This document shows positions 6,890-13,960 of a stretch of DNA of 13,960 bases, in pieces. The position numbers and the translations under genes are program-made. The first letter of the stretch is position 1. Each line of letters begins with the position of its first letter. A model generated the notes under the pieces. The model saw only the letters and a program-made list of their open reading frames with translations. It was not told where the DNA came from and searched no databases. This DNA comes from Candidatus Hydrogenedentota bacterium (GTDB lineage Bacteria; Hydrogenedentota; Hydrogenedentia; Hydrogenedentiales; CAITNO01): positions 1 through 13,960 of the forward strand of contig CAIXUF010000534.1 in NCBI GenBank assembly GCA_903922535.1. The letters are read 5' to 3'.

Positions 6890-7546
6890 TCATGCCGGGT
6901 AAAGATGGCGCACCTGTGAAAGGTCCGCGGGGGCCGCATAGGCCCCCATGTATCCGGGAGCGGCGGAAAACCAGCCCACTCTGCATCCCTCCACGATGGG
7001 AAACCCCGGAACGGCCGGATTGTCCCCCGGCGCGAAGACCCGGCGCGCGGTGAAATGGGCCGCGCCCGCGGGCAGGCCCAGCACCTTGAACAGGGCCTCT
7101 TTGGCGGTCCACAGGCCGTAGAAAAGGAGGACGCGCTCCTCTTCGGGAGACTGCGCCAGCCAGGCATGCTCCTCCGGGGCAAAGAAGCGGCGTGAGAGCC
7201 GTGCCAGGGGGCGATCCGCCCGCAGGATTTCCACGTCCACCCCCACCGGGCCGACTCTGGCGGCGACGGCAAGCACCCATTCCCCTGAATGGGAGAGGCT
7301 TGTGGACAGCGGCGCGCCGTGCGCCGCGCGAATCCTGTTCAGAAGGACATGACCGGCAATGTACTGTGTCCGCCGGTTGGGGTTTTGCATGCGCTCCGCG
7401 CGCGCCTGTTCTTCCGGCTCCAACCGGGTGATGTCACCTGCCTCCGCATCCGGGTCAACGGGCATGCGCCAAATCTCAAGCGTGTCCTTTTCCAGCGGGG
7501 TTCCGGCGCGGGCCGGTTCCCATAAGGCGCGCCCGACGGGGAGCAC
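6890..7546 (-). CDS. 4'-phosphopantetheinyl transferase, Sfp type
   Basis: A 218-residue protein that would move 4'-phosphopantetheine from coenzyme A to a Ser on acyl or peptidyl carrier proteins in the cytoplasm. The family motifs are clear: LSHSGEWVLAV at about 84-94, GVDVE at 102-106 (magnesium-binding Asp104 and Glu106) and WTAKEALFKVLG at 146-157 (Glu150 the third metal ligand, Lys nearby). The length fits the two-lobed Sfp class (about 220-240 residues) rather than the short AcpS class. The GTG start overlaps the TAG of the upstream DUF151 gene by one base (TAGTG), so translation is probably coupled. The purine-rich Glu codons ending the DUF151 gene may serve as the ribosome-binding site. 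A later ATG at 7465 would remove the first strand of the fold and is less likely. The carrier-protein partner is not in the window. Confidence 0.88.
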   Translation of the reverse strand: MLPVGRALWEPARAGTPLEKDTLEIWRMPVDPDAEAGDITRLEPEEQARAERMQNPNRRTQYIAGHVLLNRIRAAHGAPLSTSLSHSGEWVLAVAARVGPVGVDVEILRADRPLARLSRRFFAPEEHAWLAQSPEEERVLLFYGLWTAKEALFKVLGLPAGAAHFTARRVFAPGDNPAVPGFPIVEGCRVGWFSAAPGYMGAYAAPADLSQVRHLYPA

Positions 7547-8073
7547 TACTCTTCTTCCCCAAAATCCGGCCGGTCCTCCCCCCCCTCGTCCTCTTCCTCG
7601 TCACCCTCGTCTTCCGACTCATTCTCCGGGTCTTCCCCGTCCTCCGTCTGGGACTGAAGGGAACTGAGATCCCGGCCCGCCTCGTCCAGCACCTCCTCGG
7701 CCACGTAGATGGGGCATCCGGCGCGCACCGCAATGGCAATGCCGTCACTGGGGCGCGTGTCAATGCGGAGCACCTGTTCGATTCCGTCCTCGGCGCCGCG
7801 CTGCTCCACGAGCAGATAGGCGAAGAAAGTGCCGTTTTCGATCTTGTAGACGGTCACGGACTTCAGCTCTCCGCGGAGTCCCGCCAGTATGTTGAGGATG
7901 AGATCGTGCGTCATCGGCCGCGCGGGCTTGTCCTGTTTCAGCCCCCATGCGATGGCGGCTGCCTCGAAGGGGCCTATGCTGATGAACAGGACCCGGTCCT
8001 CATGGCGCATGATGACCGTGGGATATTCGGCGCTGCCGGGGGGCGTGACGCCGAGGACCTGCAATTCAAGCAT
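7546..8073 (-). CDS. DUF151 'bifunctional nuclease' domain protein with acidic tail
   Basis: A 175-residue protein. Residues 1-130 match the BFN/DUF151 family: an opening strand pair, ISIGPFEAAAIAWGL at 31-45, a stretch of Pro-x-Thr-His-Asp-Leu at 53-58, and the signature DTRPSDGIAIAVRAGCPIYV at 105-124. Family members have been reported to have RNase and DNase activity, and many sit in diverse bacteria without a defined role. Residues 144-175 form a very acidic tail (21 of 32 residues Asp or Glu) that is probably disordered. The start at 8073 has a strong GGAGG (8082-8086) 8 bases upstream; an upstream ATG at 8103 lacks one. Being coupled to the phosphopantetheinyl transferase gene downstream and following bshA suggests co-expression rather than a shared reaction. 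Confidence 0.85.
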   Translation of the reverse strand: MLELQVLGVTPPGSAEYPTVIMRHEDRVLFISIGPFEAAAIAWGLKQDKPARPMTHDLILNILAGLRGELKSVTVYKIENGTFFAYLLVEQRGAEDGIEQVLRIDTRPSDGIAIAVRAGCPIYVAEEVLDEAGRDLSSLQSQTEDGEDPENESEDEGDEEEDEGGEDRPDFGEEE

Positions 8074-8111
8074 GAACAAATCCTCCGTGGCTTGCCTGCG
8101 CATCGTTTCGG

Positions 8112-8117
8112 ATTATG
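8112..8117 (-). promoter_or_regulatory. Possible -10 box ahead of the DUF151-PPTase pair
   Basis: On the minus strand, CATAAT reads from 8117 to 8112 in the 104-base gap after bshA, about 38 bases before the DUF151 start. It equals the -10 box of the promoter at 5974. No good -35 box lies 16-18 bases upstream (a TTGCCG is 21 bases away), so this may be only a weak internal promoter or chance. Confidence 0.25.
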
Positions 8118-8177
8118 GTAGCCCATCCGGCGCGTGCGCGGCAAGACGCCGCGGCGTTCAGGCGCGGCCGGTTCGCG

Positions 8178-9329
8178 TCAGTTGCCCTTTTCCTGAATCA
8201 GGCCCCTGTAAAGCGCCTCATATTCGCCCACGATGCGTTCGGTCGAGAATTCTTTAATGGCGTGTTCGCGTCCGCGCCGGCCCATCTCCCGGGCGCGCTG
8301 GGGGTCGGAAAGGATCTCAACGCCGTAACGCGCCATCGCGTCGATGTCCCCCACCTCGCACAGGTGCCCGGTGACCCCCTGCTCGACCACCTCGACGATG
8401 CCGCCGCTGGCGGTGACCAGCACGGGCACCCCGCAGGCCATGGCCTCCAACGCCACCAAGCCGAAACTCTCGTGCTCGCTCGGCTGAAAGACGAGGTCGG
8501 CCGCGGGCAGCAGTTCCTCGACATGCTCCACGTTGCCCAGGCAGGTGACACGGGCGGTGATGCCCAGTTGGCGCGCGACGCCCATCGCGCCGATGCGCTC
8601 GGGTCCGTCGCCGAGCATGACCAGTTTTGCGTTGACCTGATCGAGCATCTTTCGGAAGGCGCGAACCACGTCGGTCACCCGCTTGACCGGCCTGAAATTG
8701 GAGATGTGCATGACGATTCTTTCGTCGTCCCTGGCGAGCGCGGCGCGGTTGACCGTGCGCGGCTTGAACACCTCCGAATCAACGAAATTGTAGATGGTCT
8801 GCACCGGCCGGGTCAGGTGGAATTCGCGTTCCGTCTCATCGCTGAGCCAGTTGGACACGGACGTGACGGCATTGCTGCTTTCCATGCCGTAGCGCGTGGC
8901 GCGGTAGAAGGACGGGTGGCTGCCCACCAGCGTGATATCCGTGCCGTGCAGCGTGGTGACGAGGGAAAACCGCTTCTCTTTGGGCAGCATGTCGCGGGCA
9001 AGCTGCGCGGCCACCGCGTTGGGAATGGCGTAGTGCGCGTGCCACACCTGGATGTCGAATTCCTCGGCCACCTCGCTGATCTTTGAAGCCAGCGCCAACG
9101 AGTAGGGAGGCAGGCGAAACAGGGGGTAGGTGATCATGTCCACGGAATGGTTGTAGACGTTCTCCTGGAAGCGCCCCAGCCGCACCGGCGTTTCGGTGGT
9201 GACGAAATGGACCTCATGGCCGCGTCTTCCCAGCGCCATGCCCAGTTCGGTGGCGAGAATGCCGCTGCCCCCGGTGCTAGACTGGCAGGTGATTCCAATT
9301 CTCATGGGCGGTGTGTTTCCCTGTTGCAT
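8178..9329 (-). CDS. bshA: BshA: N-acetyl-alpha-D-glucosaminyl L-malate synthase
   Basis: A 383-residue GT4-family retaining glycosyltransferase that joins GlcNAc from UDP-GlcNAc to L-malate, the first step of bacillithiol synthesis, in the cytoplasm. The N-terminal block [22 protein letters not shown] is diagnostic of BshA. Other motifs are HAHYAIP (97-103), TTLHGTD (125-131), SNFRPVKR (210-217), LGDGPE (239-244) and the EX7E motif Glu287...Glu295 within [17 protein letters not shown]. Length matches Bacillus BshA (about 377). The ATG at 9329 has AGGA 7 bases upstream and lies 19 bases after the previous stop. An ATG at 9305 matches the usual family N-terminus but lacks a good ribosome-binding site. 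bshB1 and bshC lie upstream in the same transcript, separated from bshA by a glycosyltransferase gene. Confidence 0.93.
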   Translation of the reverse strand: MQQGNTPPMRIGITCQSSTGGSGILATELGMALGRRGHEVHFVTTETPVRLGRFQENVYNHSVDMITYPLFRLPPYSLALASKISEVAEEFDIQVWHAHYAIPNAVAAQLARDMLPKEKRFSLVTTLHGTDITLVGSHPSFYRATRYGMESSNAVTSVSNWLSDETEREFHLTRPVQTIYNFVDSEVFKPRTVNRAALARDDERIVMHISNFRPVKRVTDVVRAFRKMLDQVNAKLVMLGDGPERIGAMGVARQLGITARVTCLGNVEHVEELLPAADLVFQPSEHESFGLVALEAMACGVPVLVTASGGIVEVVEQGVTGHLCEVGDIDAMARYGVEILSDPQRAREMGRRGREHAIKEFSTERIVGEYEALYRGLIQEKGN

Positions 9330-9348
9330 GGGTGTGTCCTGTCGCTGA

Positions 9349-11397
9349 TCATTCCTTTTTGGAGCCCTTGCTGAGTTCGACGGCCTTCTTGCGGTAACCG
9401 CCGGCCTCCTCCTTGCGCCCCATCTCCGCCAGCAGGTCACCCATGGTCTTCATGGCATAGATGTTTTGCGGATCCAATGCGAGGGAATCCCGGAGATAGC
9501 GTTGGGCTGTTTCGTACTCTTTCTTGTTCTTGTAGCACAAGCCCAGATTGTTCAGCGCGGCGATATTCTTCGGGTCCAGAGCCATGGCCCTTTTCAGAGA
9601 GGGGATGGCCTCATCATATTTTCCCTGGAAGATGGCGACCCCCGCCAGGTTGATGAGGGCGTCAACATGAGCCGGCCTCAGGTCCAGGAGCTTGGTCAGC
9701 CACATTTTGGCGTCATCATTGCGCTTCTGGGCTATGGCAAGTCCGCCCATGTTGTAAAGGGCGTCCAGATGGTCCGGTCTCAGGCTTAGCACCTTTGTCA
9801 AAAGGGCACTGGATTCATCATAACGCCCCTGGCACAGGGCGATTGCGCCCATGTTGTTTATTGCGTCAACATAACCCGGATCCAGGTCGAGCGCCCTGGT
9901 GACATACGCCCTGGCGTCCTCATAATGTCCCTGGTCCATGGCGAGTTTGCCCAGGTTGGTAAGGGCGCCGACATAATCGGGCTTGAGTTCAACCGCTCTT
10001 GTCAGATACTTCCTGGCGTCATCATAGCGCTTCTGCTTCATGGCCAACTGGCCGAGGCAGTTGCAGGCAAGGCTGCTTTCCTGCCCAACGGCAATCGCAT
10101 GGTTGAAAAGTGTCCTGCTGTCGCGCCAGTAGCCGGTCTGAACGCCCGCGCATAGGGTCAGCACAACGATTGCGGCGCATGAGGCGGCGGCCAAGGCGCG
10201 CCCGGGCACCCGCCACGCCGCGGCCAGATCGGCCACGCCCCACGCGACCATGATAAACACGCCGATTAGGGGAAGGTAGGTGTAGCGGTCCGCGTGGGAG
10301 AACTCGCCGGCCTGAACCAGCTCGATGACCGGCACGAGTGTCCCCAAATACCACAACCACCCTACGATCAGATAGGGGCGCCGACGGGCGTGGCGCAGAC
10401 AGAACAGGGTGATTGCGGCCAGTATGAGGGCCGCTCCGGCCACCTGCCACAGCGGACGCGTGATGGGATGCGGATAAAACGCCGCCAGACCCGCAGGCCA
10501 CACGGTTTTCACCAGATACAGCACGTAGACAACCATGGCATTGGCGCACCGCGCGAGCCAGGGAACTTTCGCGCCGAAGGACAGATTGTTGCCGCCCACC
10601 TGCATGATCAGGGTGCTCGCGCAGGAGACGAGGGTTATCAAGAACAAAGGAATCTTTTCCACGGTCAGCCGGGCCGTCTTTTGCGCCATGGCACCCAGGG
10701 TGACGGTGCGATCCACCCGGTCGAGGGGCCAGTAGTCCAGCAGGAGCAGCACGAAAGGCAGGGTCACCACCATCGGCTTTGACATCAGCCCCAAAACAAA
10801 GGCCGCCACCACGGCGGCATAGCGCACCGCACCGCGCCGGCGGGCATAGAGGCCGTATGCGCCCAGCGCCTGCATCCAGAAGAACGCGCTGAGGACATCC
10901 TTGCGTTCGGCAATCCACGCCACCGATTCCACATGAAGCGGATGCACAGCGAAGAGTGCGGCCACGGCCGCGCTGGGCCAGAGCGCGCCTGTCAAGATTC
11001 TGAGCGCCAAAAACAGCAGGACCGAGGCGGCGGTGTGAAAGAGAAGACTGGTGAGATGGTGGCCCCAGGGATTCAGGCCGTACAGGCTGCAGTCGAGCAT
11101 GTGCGACATCCAGGTCAGCGGGTGAAAATAGAGGGCCTTGTCCGTGACGAACGCCCAGCCGACGGATTTCAGGTGCAGGCCCGCCTGCACGTTCATATTG
11201 TCCGTGACGTAGAACGGGTCATCGTAATTCACAAACTCGTGCGAGAGGGTCTGGCCGTAAACGGCGATGCACGCGAGCACCAAGGCCGCGCAAACGCCCG
11301 CCACAATGCGCTTTTGTCCGAGGGGGGCCGAAGCTGCCACCTCCCTGACGGGCGCATTCACCTTCTCTTTTTTTCTGCCTGATTTCGCGTCTGCCAT
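9349..11397 (-). CDS. TMTC-like membrane glycosyltransferase (GT-C) with seven C-terminal TPRs
   Basis: A 682-residue protein. A Lys/Arg-rich cytoplasmic N-terminus (1-30) is followed by about ten membrane helices to near residue 430. Motifs typical of bacterial TMTC/PMT-like proteins are FVNYDDP (55-61, the Asp-Asp pair in the first external loop being the usual catalytic or metal motif), FHPLTWMSHMLD (91-102) and HPLHVESVAWIAERKDVLSAFF (152-173). The C-terminus carries seven consecutive 34-residue TPRs encoded by about 9364-10077 (pattern A-L-N-N-L-G...A...L-x-L-x-P). By analogy it would move a sugar from a polyprenyl-phosphate donor to protein or another acceptor outside the cytoplasmic membrane; the actual acceptor is unknown. 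The start at 11397 has a weak GGA nearby. In-frame ATGs at 11478 and 11421 would add a non-conserved N-terminus. It sits between bshB1 and bshA in the same direction. Confidence 0.85.
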   Translation of the reverse strand: MADAKSGRKKEKVNAPVREVAASAPLGQKRIVAGVCAALVLACIAVYGQTLSHEFVNYDDPFYVTDNMNVQAGLHLKSVGWAFVTDKALYFHPLTWMSHMLDCSLYGLNPWGHHLTSLLFHTAASVLLFLALRILTGALWPSAAVAALFAVHPLHVESVAWIAERKDVLSAFFWMQALGAYGLYARRRGAVRYAAVVAAFVLGLMSKPMVVTLPFVLLLLDYWPLDRVDRTVTLGAMAQKTARLTVEKIPLFLITLVSCASTLIMQVGGNNLSFGAKVPWLARCANAMVVYVLYLVKTVWPAGLAAFYPHPITRPLWQVAGAALILAAITLFCLRHARRRPYLIVGWLWYLGTLVPVIELVQAGEFSHADRYTYLPLIGVFIMVAWGVADLAAAWRVPGRALAAASCAAIVVLTLCAGVQTGYWRDSRTLFNHAIAVGQESSLACNCLGQLAMKQKRYDDARKYLTRAVELKPDYVGALTNLGKLAMDQGHYEDARAYVTRALDLDPGYVDAINNMGAIALCQGRYDESSALLTKVLSLRPDHLDALYNMGGLAIAQKRNDDAKMWLTKLLDLRPAHVDALINLAGVAIFQGKYDEAIPSLKRAMALDPKNIAALNNLGLCYKNKKEYETAQRYLRDSLALDPQNIYAMKTMGDLLAEMGRKEEAGGYRKKAVELSKGSKKE

Positions 11398-11511
11398 GTT
11401 ATTCCAAGTGTAATGGACCATCCGATTGCCGAGCAAACACACCACGCGTGCTGTTCCTGCCTGCGGGCGCATTCGCACGCCTGCAAACGCCCCGGCCGCG
11501 AGAGCGCGCCC

Positions 11512-12240
11512 CTATAAGCCCAGTCCCGACAGACCGTCCAGCGGCATGGGGCCGTTGGCATGGAACGGCTCGCCGTACACGACGCCGATGCGGGCGCCCC
11601 AGTAGCGTGCGCGCACCTCTATGCCGTCCCAAAACAGCTTGGAGGAAATGAAGGTTTCCGGTTCCTGCGAACCGGGGTTGTGAAACTGCGTGGCGTGCGC
11701 GCGCAACGAGGCGAGCTTCGCCTCGAAATTGGCGGAGATGTCGGCCACAAAGGCGGGCGAACCGGCGAAGTCGGTGTAGGGATTGAAGAAGAGCAGATGC
11801 GGCGTGCGGTGGGGGAAGCGGCCGGTGTCGATTCGGGCCAGCCCCGCCAAGTAGTTGGCGTCGGAGACCAGCGCATGGGCGGCGGTGTGATCGGGATGCC
11901 GATCGGGCGTCATGAGGGTCAGCAGGAGCTTCGGCCGAAAACGGCGGATAAATCCTATCACTGCGAGCCGCTGTTCCGGGGTGTTTGCCACGCCGCCGTC
12001 GGGCAGGTTCGCGTTGACACGCTCGGCCACACCCAGCACGGCCGCGGCGGCGTCCGCCTCCAGGCTGCGCTCTTCAGGCGTGCCGCGCGTGCTCATCTCG
12101 CCGCGGGTCAGGTCCAGAATGGCCACGCGTTTCCCTGCCTGGGCCAGTTTGTGCAGGAGCCCGCCGCAGCCCAGTTCGACATCGTCGGGGTGGGCGCCCA
12201 CGGCCAGCACGTCCACGGCATGTTCAGTGCTCATAACCAT
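11512..12240 (-). CDS. bshB1: BshB1: bacillithiol biosynthesis deacetylase
   Basis: A 242-residue PIG-L/LmbE-type zinc deacetylase that removes acetate from GlcNAc-malate, the second step of bacillithiol synthesis. Signature VLAVGAHPDDVELGCGG at 11-27 holds the zinc-binding His17 and Asp20 and the probable general base Asp19. TRGEMSTRGTPEERSLEA (45-62) and the PDRHPDHTAAH zinc motif (112-122) are typical of BshB1. Two in-frame ATGs occur: 12240 (5 bases after GGGAG) and 12234, which forms a classic ATGA overlap with the bshC stop. The first has the better spacing, giving a 10-bp overlap with bshC. Either way translation is likely coupled. Its best cousins could include Mca/MshB-like amidases, but the bshC and bshA context makes BshB1 secure. 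Confidence 0.93.
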   Translation of the reverse strand: MVMSTEHAVDVLAVGAHPDDVELGCGGLLHKLAQAGKRVAILDLTRGEMSTRGTPEERSLEADAAAAVLGVAERVNANLPDGGVANTPEQRLAVIGFIRRFRPKLLLTLMTPDRHPDHTAAHALVSDANYLAGLARIDTGRFPHRTPHLLFFNPYTDFAGSPAFVADISANFEAKLASLRAHATQFHNPGSQEPETFISSKLFWDGIEVRARYWGARIGVVYGEPFHANGPMPLDGLSGLGL

Positions 12241-13808
12241 TCAATCTCCCGTATCCGCCAATCCTCGGGGTCCAGTTCGTTCAGGAGCCTGTCCACAAAG
12301 CCAAGCCCCTGCGACAGCAGGTAGTTGAAGGGGGACAGCACGCGTTCCTGCGGCTTGCCCAGAGGTGCCAGCCGGTTGCGCAGGGTGTTCAACCGTTTCC
12401 TTGTTTCCTCCACCCGGCGGGCGTCGCCCCGGACCAGATTGTTCCCGATGCGCTCAAATCCGCGCGCCGCCAGACGCCTCAATTCCCCGGCGAGCGCGAC
12501 GGCGTTTGGCTTGGCTGTCGCCTCCAGTTCCTGTATCAGCGCGGCCAGTTCGCTGTCCACCGCGGCGCGGCGGCATTCCAGCGCGCCTGACAGGGGCTCT
12601 GGGGCGGCGGCGTCCAACACACGGTTCAGGAGCCTGTCCTCCGGCTGGGCCAGGTCGTTCAGGGTGAGTTTGCAGGCAGCCAGCCTTCGTCGCTCCTTGG
12701 GGGTGATCATGACCGCGCGCGAACGCGGCCAGATTACCGGCATAGTGACGCCGTGATGATCGAAAACCGGCTTCAACTGGGCCCAGTAGGCGATTTCGCC
12801 GGGTCCGGCCACGCATGCCGCCGCGGGGAACAGCGTCTGCTGCACGACGGGCCGCAGCGCCACATTGGGCGAGAAGCGTTCTGGCGCGGTTTCCAGTAGC
12901 GCGAGCATTTCCTCCGTCGCAAAGGTCTGGCCGTGCTCTTCGGGCAGCATGAAGCGCCCCTTTATGAAAACCACCTTCCTGCGCCGTCCGTTCACCATGA
13001 GGAAGAAATTGCAGGCGTTGGCCGCCTTGAGGATGGGCGGCGCGTAGCCGAGTGATTCCAGCCGGTGCGCGCTTTTTTCGAGCAGCGCGGTGGAGGCCAG
13101 CGGCGCTTCAATTTCACGGCGCAGCACCGGTATCGCGGCGACACGGGCCGTGCGCATGTGCGGGGCGAAGATGATGAGATCGGTGTCCCTGAAAAGGGCG
13201 GCCATGAGCCGGGCAAACCAGTTCGAGACTGAGGCTGCCTCGGCCAGCGTGCCACGCAACAGCGCGGCGACTTCTGCGCTTTGATCGGAGCCCGTGCCAT
13301 GCGCCACCAGTCGGTCGACAAAGCGGAACAGTTCGGGGCCGACAGGCACCTTGTGCATGGGCAGCCCCGCAATGTCCGTGGGTTCGCCCCGGTCATCGCG
13401 GGGCGTGTAGAACTCGCGGACCAACTGCCCGTCCGAATCGATGTAGGCGAACCAGCGCACCTCTTCGAAATCATGATCCTCCGAGGCGATCCAGAACACG
13501 GGCACACAGGCCGTGCCGTGCCGTTCCCGCATGCGCCGCGCCAGCGCCACGGCCGTGACGGCCTTGTAGAGGGTATACATGGGGCCAAGGAACAGGCCCG
13601 GCTGCTGGCCGGTGATGATGACCGGCTCGTCCCCGCGAAAATCCCGCACCATGCCCAGCTTGGGCTGGAGGTCGCGCAAGGCTGCGGCGAGCGCCGCATC
13701 CCAGGGCCGTCCTGCGGGGGCGTGGGTTGTCAGCGATTCCGGTTCCGGACCGAAGAGCGCCCTAACTTCCGGTTTTCCCGCAATGTAGTCCTCAAACAGA
13801 TTCTTCAT
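12231..13808 (-). CDS. bshC: BshC: bacillithiol biosynthesis cysteine-adding enzyme
   Basis: A 525-residue protein, close to the 539 of Bacillus BshC, assigned to adding cysteine to GlcN-malate in the last step of bacillithiol synthesis. Family blocks are ITGQQPGLFLGPMYTLYKAV (65-84), VPVFWIASEDHDFEEV (102-117, a nucleotidyltransferase-like HxxH-related region), LRPVVQQTLFPAAACVAGPGEIAYWAQL in the middle third, and a long charged coiled-coil toward the C-terminus. The cysteine donor and activation mechanism of the family are not fully settled. The start ATG overlaps the TGA of the upstream methyltransferase (ATGA), and its own TGA overlaps the bshB1 start, so three genes are coupled. Confidence 0.92.
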   Translation of the reverse strand: MKNLFEDYIAGKPEVRALFGPEPESLTTHAPAGRPWDAALAAALRDLQPKLGMVRDFRGDEPVIITGQQPGLFLGPMYTLYKAVTAVALARRMRERHGTACVPVFWIASEDHDFEEVRWFAYIDSDGQLVREFYTPRDDRGEPTDIAGLPMHKVPVGPELFRFVDRLVAHGTGSDQSAEVAALLRGTLAEAASVSNWFARLMAALFRDTDLIIFAPHMRTARVAAIPVLRREIEAPLASTALLEKSAHRLESLGYAPPILKAANACNFFLMVNGRRRKVVFIKGRFMLPEEHGQTFATEEMLALLETAPERFSPNVALRPVVQQTLFPAAACVAGPGEIAYWAQLKPVFDHHGVTMPVIWPRSRAVMITPKERRRLAACKLTLNDLAQPEDRLLNRVLDAAAPEPLSGALECRRAAVDSELAALIQELEATAKPNAVALAGELRRLAARGFERIGNNLVRGDARRVEETRKRLNTLRNRLAPLGKPQERVLSPFNYLLSQGLGFVDRLLNELDPEDWRIREIEWL

Positions 13809-13960
13809 GCATCCCGTCTCTTGGCGGCCAGCAGTATGAGCCTGGGCGCGTCGGCGTCAAATGCGCTTCCGTCGCAGGCGCCGAAGGTCCGCAGCACACG
13901 CAGGCCGGCATCCTCCAGCAGCGCGCAGAGTTCATCGCGCCCGTAGGCGCGCACGGACTC
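13805..13960 (-). CDS. C-terminal end of a class I SAM-dependent methyltransferase (partial)
   Basis: The frame enters from the right edge and reads 51 residues to a TGA at 13807-13805. The residues ESVRAYGRDELCALLEDAGL, then VLRTFGACDGSAFD, then APRLILLAAKRR match the usual end of Methyltransf_25/11-type enzymes (Y-ppeL..ll..aGF.v...yG.fdg.p......Rli.vArK). The SAM-binding half lies outside the window, so the substrate cannot be guessed. Its stop overlaps the bshC start (ATGA), placing it upstream in the bacillithiol operon. Confidence 0.7.
   Translation of the reverse strand, partial: ESVRAYGRDELCALLEDAGLRVLRTFGACDGSAFDADAPRLILLAAKRRDA

Noticed and set aside
7550..7650. Low-complexity CTC/TCC-rich tract
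   Set aside because: It is the coding sequence of the Glu/Asp-rich tail, read on the other strand, rather than a non-coding microsatellite.
8115..9086. A 323-codon plus-strand frame over bshA and its gap
   Set aside because: It is antisense to a clear BshA and its His/Gly/Asp-rich composition is typical of shadow frames; no ribosome-binding site or family motif is seen.
9330..9440. Longer BshA starting at 9440
   Set aside because: It would overlap the end of the upstream TPR gene by about 90 bases and add Arg-rich residues absent from the family.
9364..10077. Possible DNA tandem-repeat or CRISPR-like array with about 102-base period
   Set aside because: The period equals 34 codons and translates into canonical TPRs; there are no identical direct repeats with spacers.
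11560..12324. A 254-codon plus-strand frame over bshB1
   Set aside because: It is the complement of a well-conserved zinc deacetylase with all its motifs on the minus strand.

Overview
This is a GC-rich (roughly 60%) bacterial fragment with tightly packed genes on both strands. The gene content is a DUF6807/PmoA-family protein, a secreted FG-GAP/VCBS-repeat protein, a DUF151 'bifunctional nuclease', a TMTC-like glycosyltransferase with TPRs, and bacillithiol genes. Together with a lipoprotein signal and a planctomycete-style palindromic intergenic repeat, this suggests a Gram-negative, often uncultured lineage such as Hydrogenedentota, Planctomycetota or a relative. That placement is inference; there is no rRNA or phylogenetic marker in the window.

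Left part (1-5805). The window opens with the last codons of an unidentified plus-strand gene and a palindromic, repeat-like intergenic stretch. A membrane-anchored, probably helical-toroid protein of unknown function follows on the minus strand, with a DUF6807 (PmoA-like) gene divergent from it. Next comes an exported FG-GAP repeat protein with its own near-consensus promoter (TTGACA, 17 bp, CATAGT). These look like envelope or carbohydrate-related functions of the kind common in polymer-degrading Planctomycetota-like bacteria.

Middle (5806-6890). A 348-base intergenic region carries a second promoter of nearly identical design (TTGACA, 17 bp, CATAAT). It drives a 211-residue lipoprotein that I recognise as a homologue of the eukaryotic ERG2 sterol isomerase / sigma-1 receptor family. 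The similarity runs along the whole soluble domain and keeps the ligand-binding Glu and its Asp partner. This is the most striking item in the window.

Right part (6890-13960, all minus strand, read right to left). The order is a class I methyltransferase (partial), bshC, bshB1, a GT-C/TPR membrane glycosyltransferase, bshA, a DUF151 nuclease and a 4'-phosphopantetheinyl transferase. Stops and starts overlap (ATGA, a 10-bp overlap, TAGTG) or lie close together, so most of it is probably one operon. BshA joins GlcNAc to malate, BshB1 deacetylates the product and BshC adds cysteine, so the full bacillithiol pathway is encoded here. The membrane glycosyltransferase between bshB1 and bshA is an unexpected guest. 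The acidic-tailed DUF151 protein and the phosphopantetheinyl transferase form a translationally coupled pair after a roughly 100-base gap, where a weak promoter may sit.
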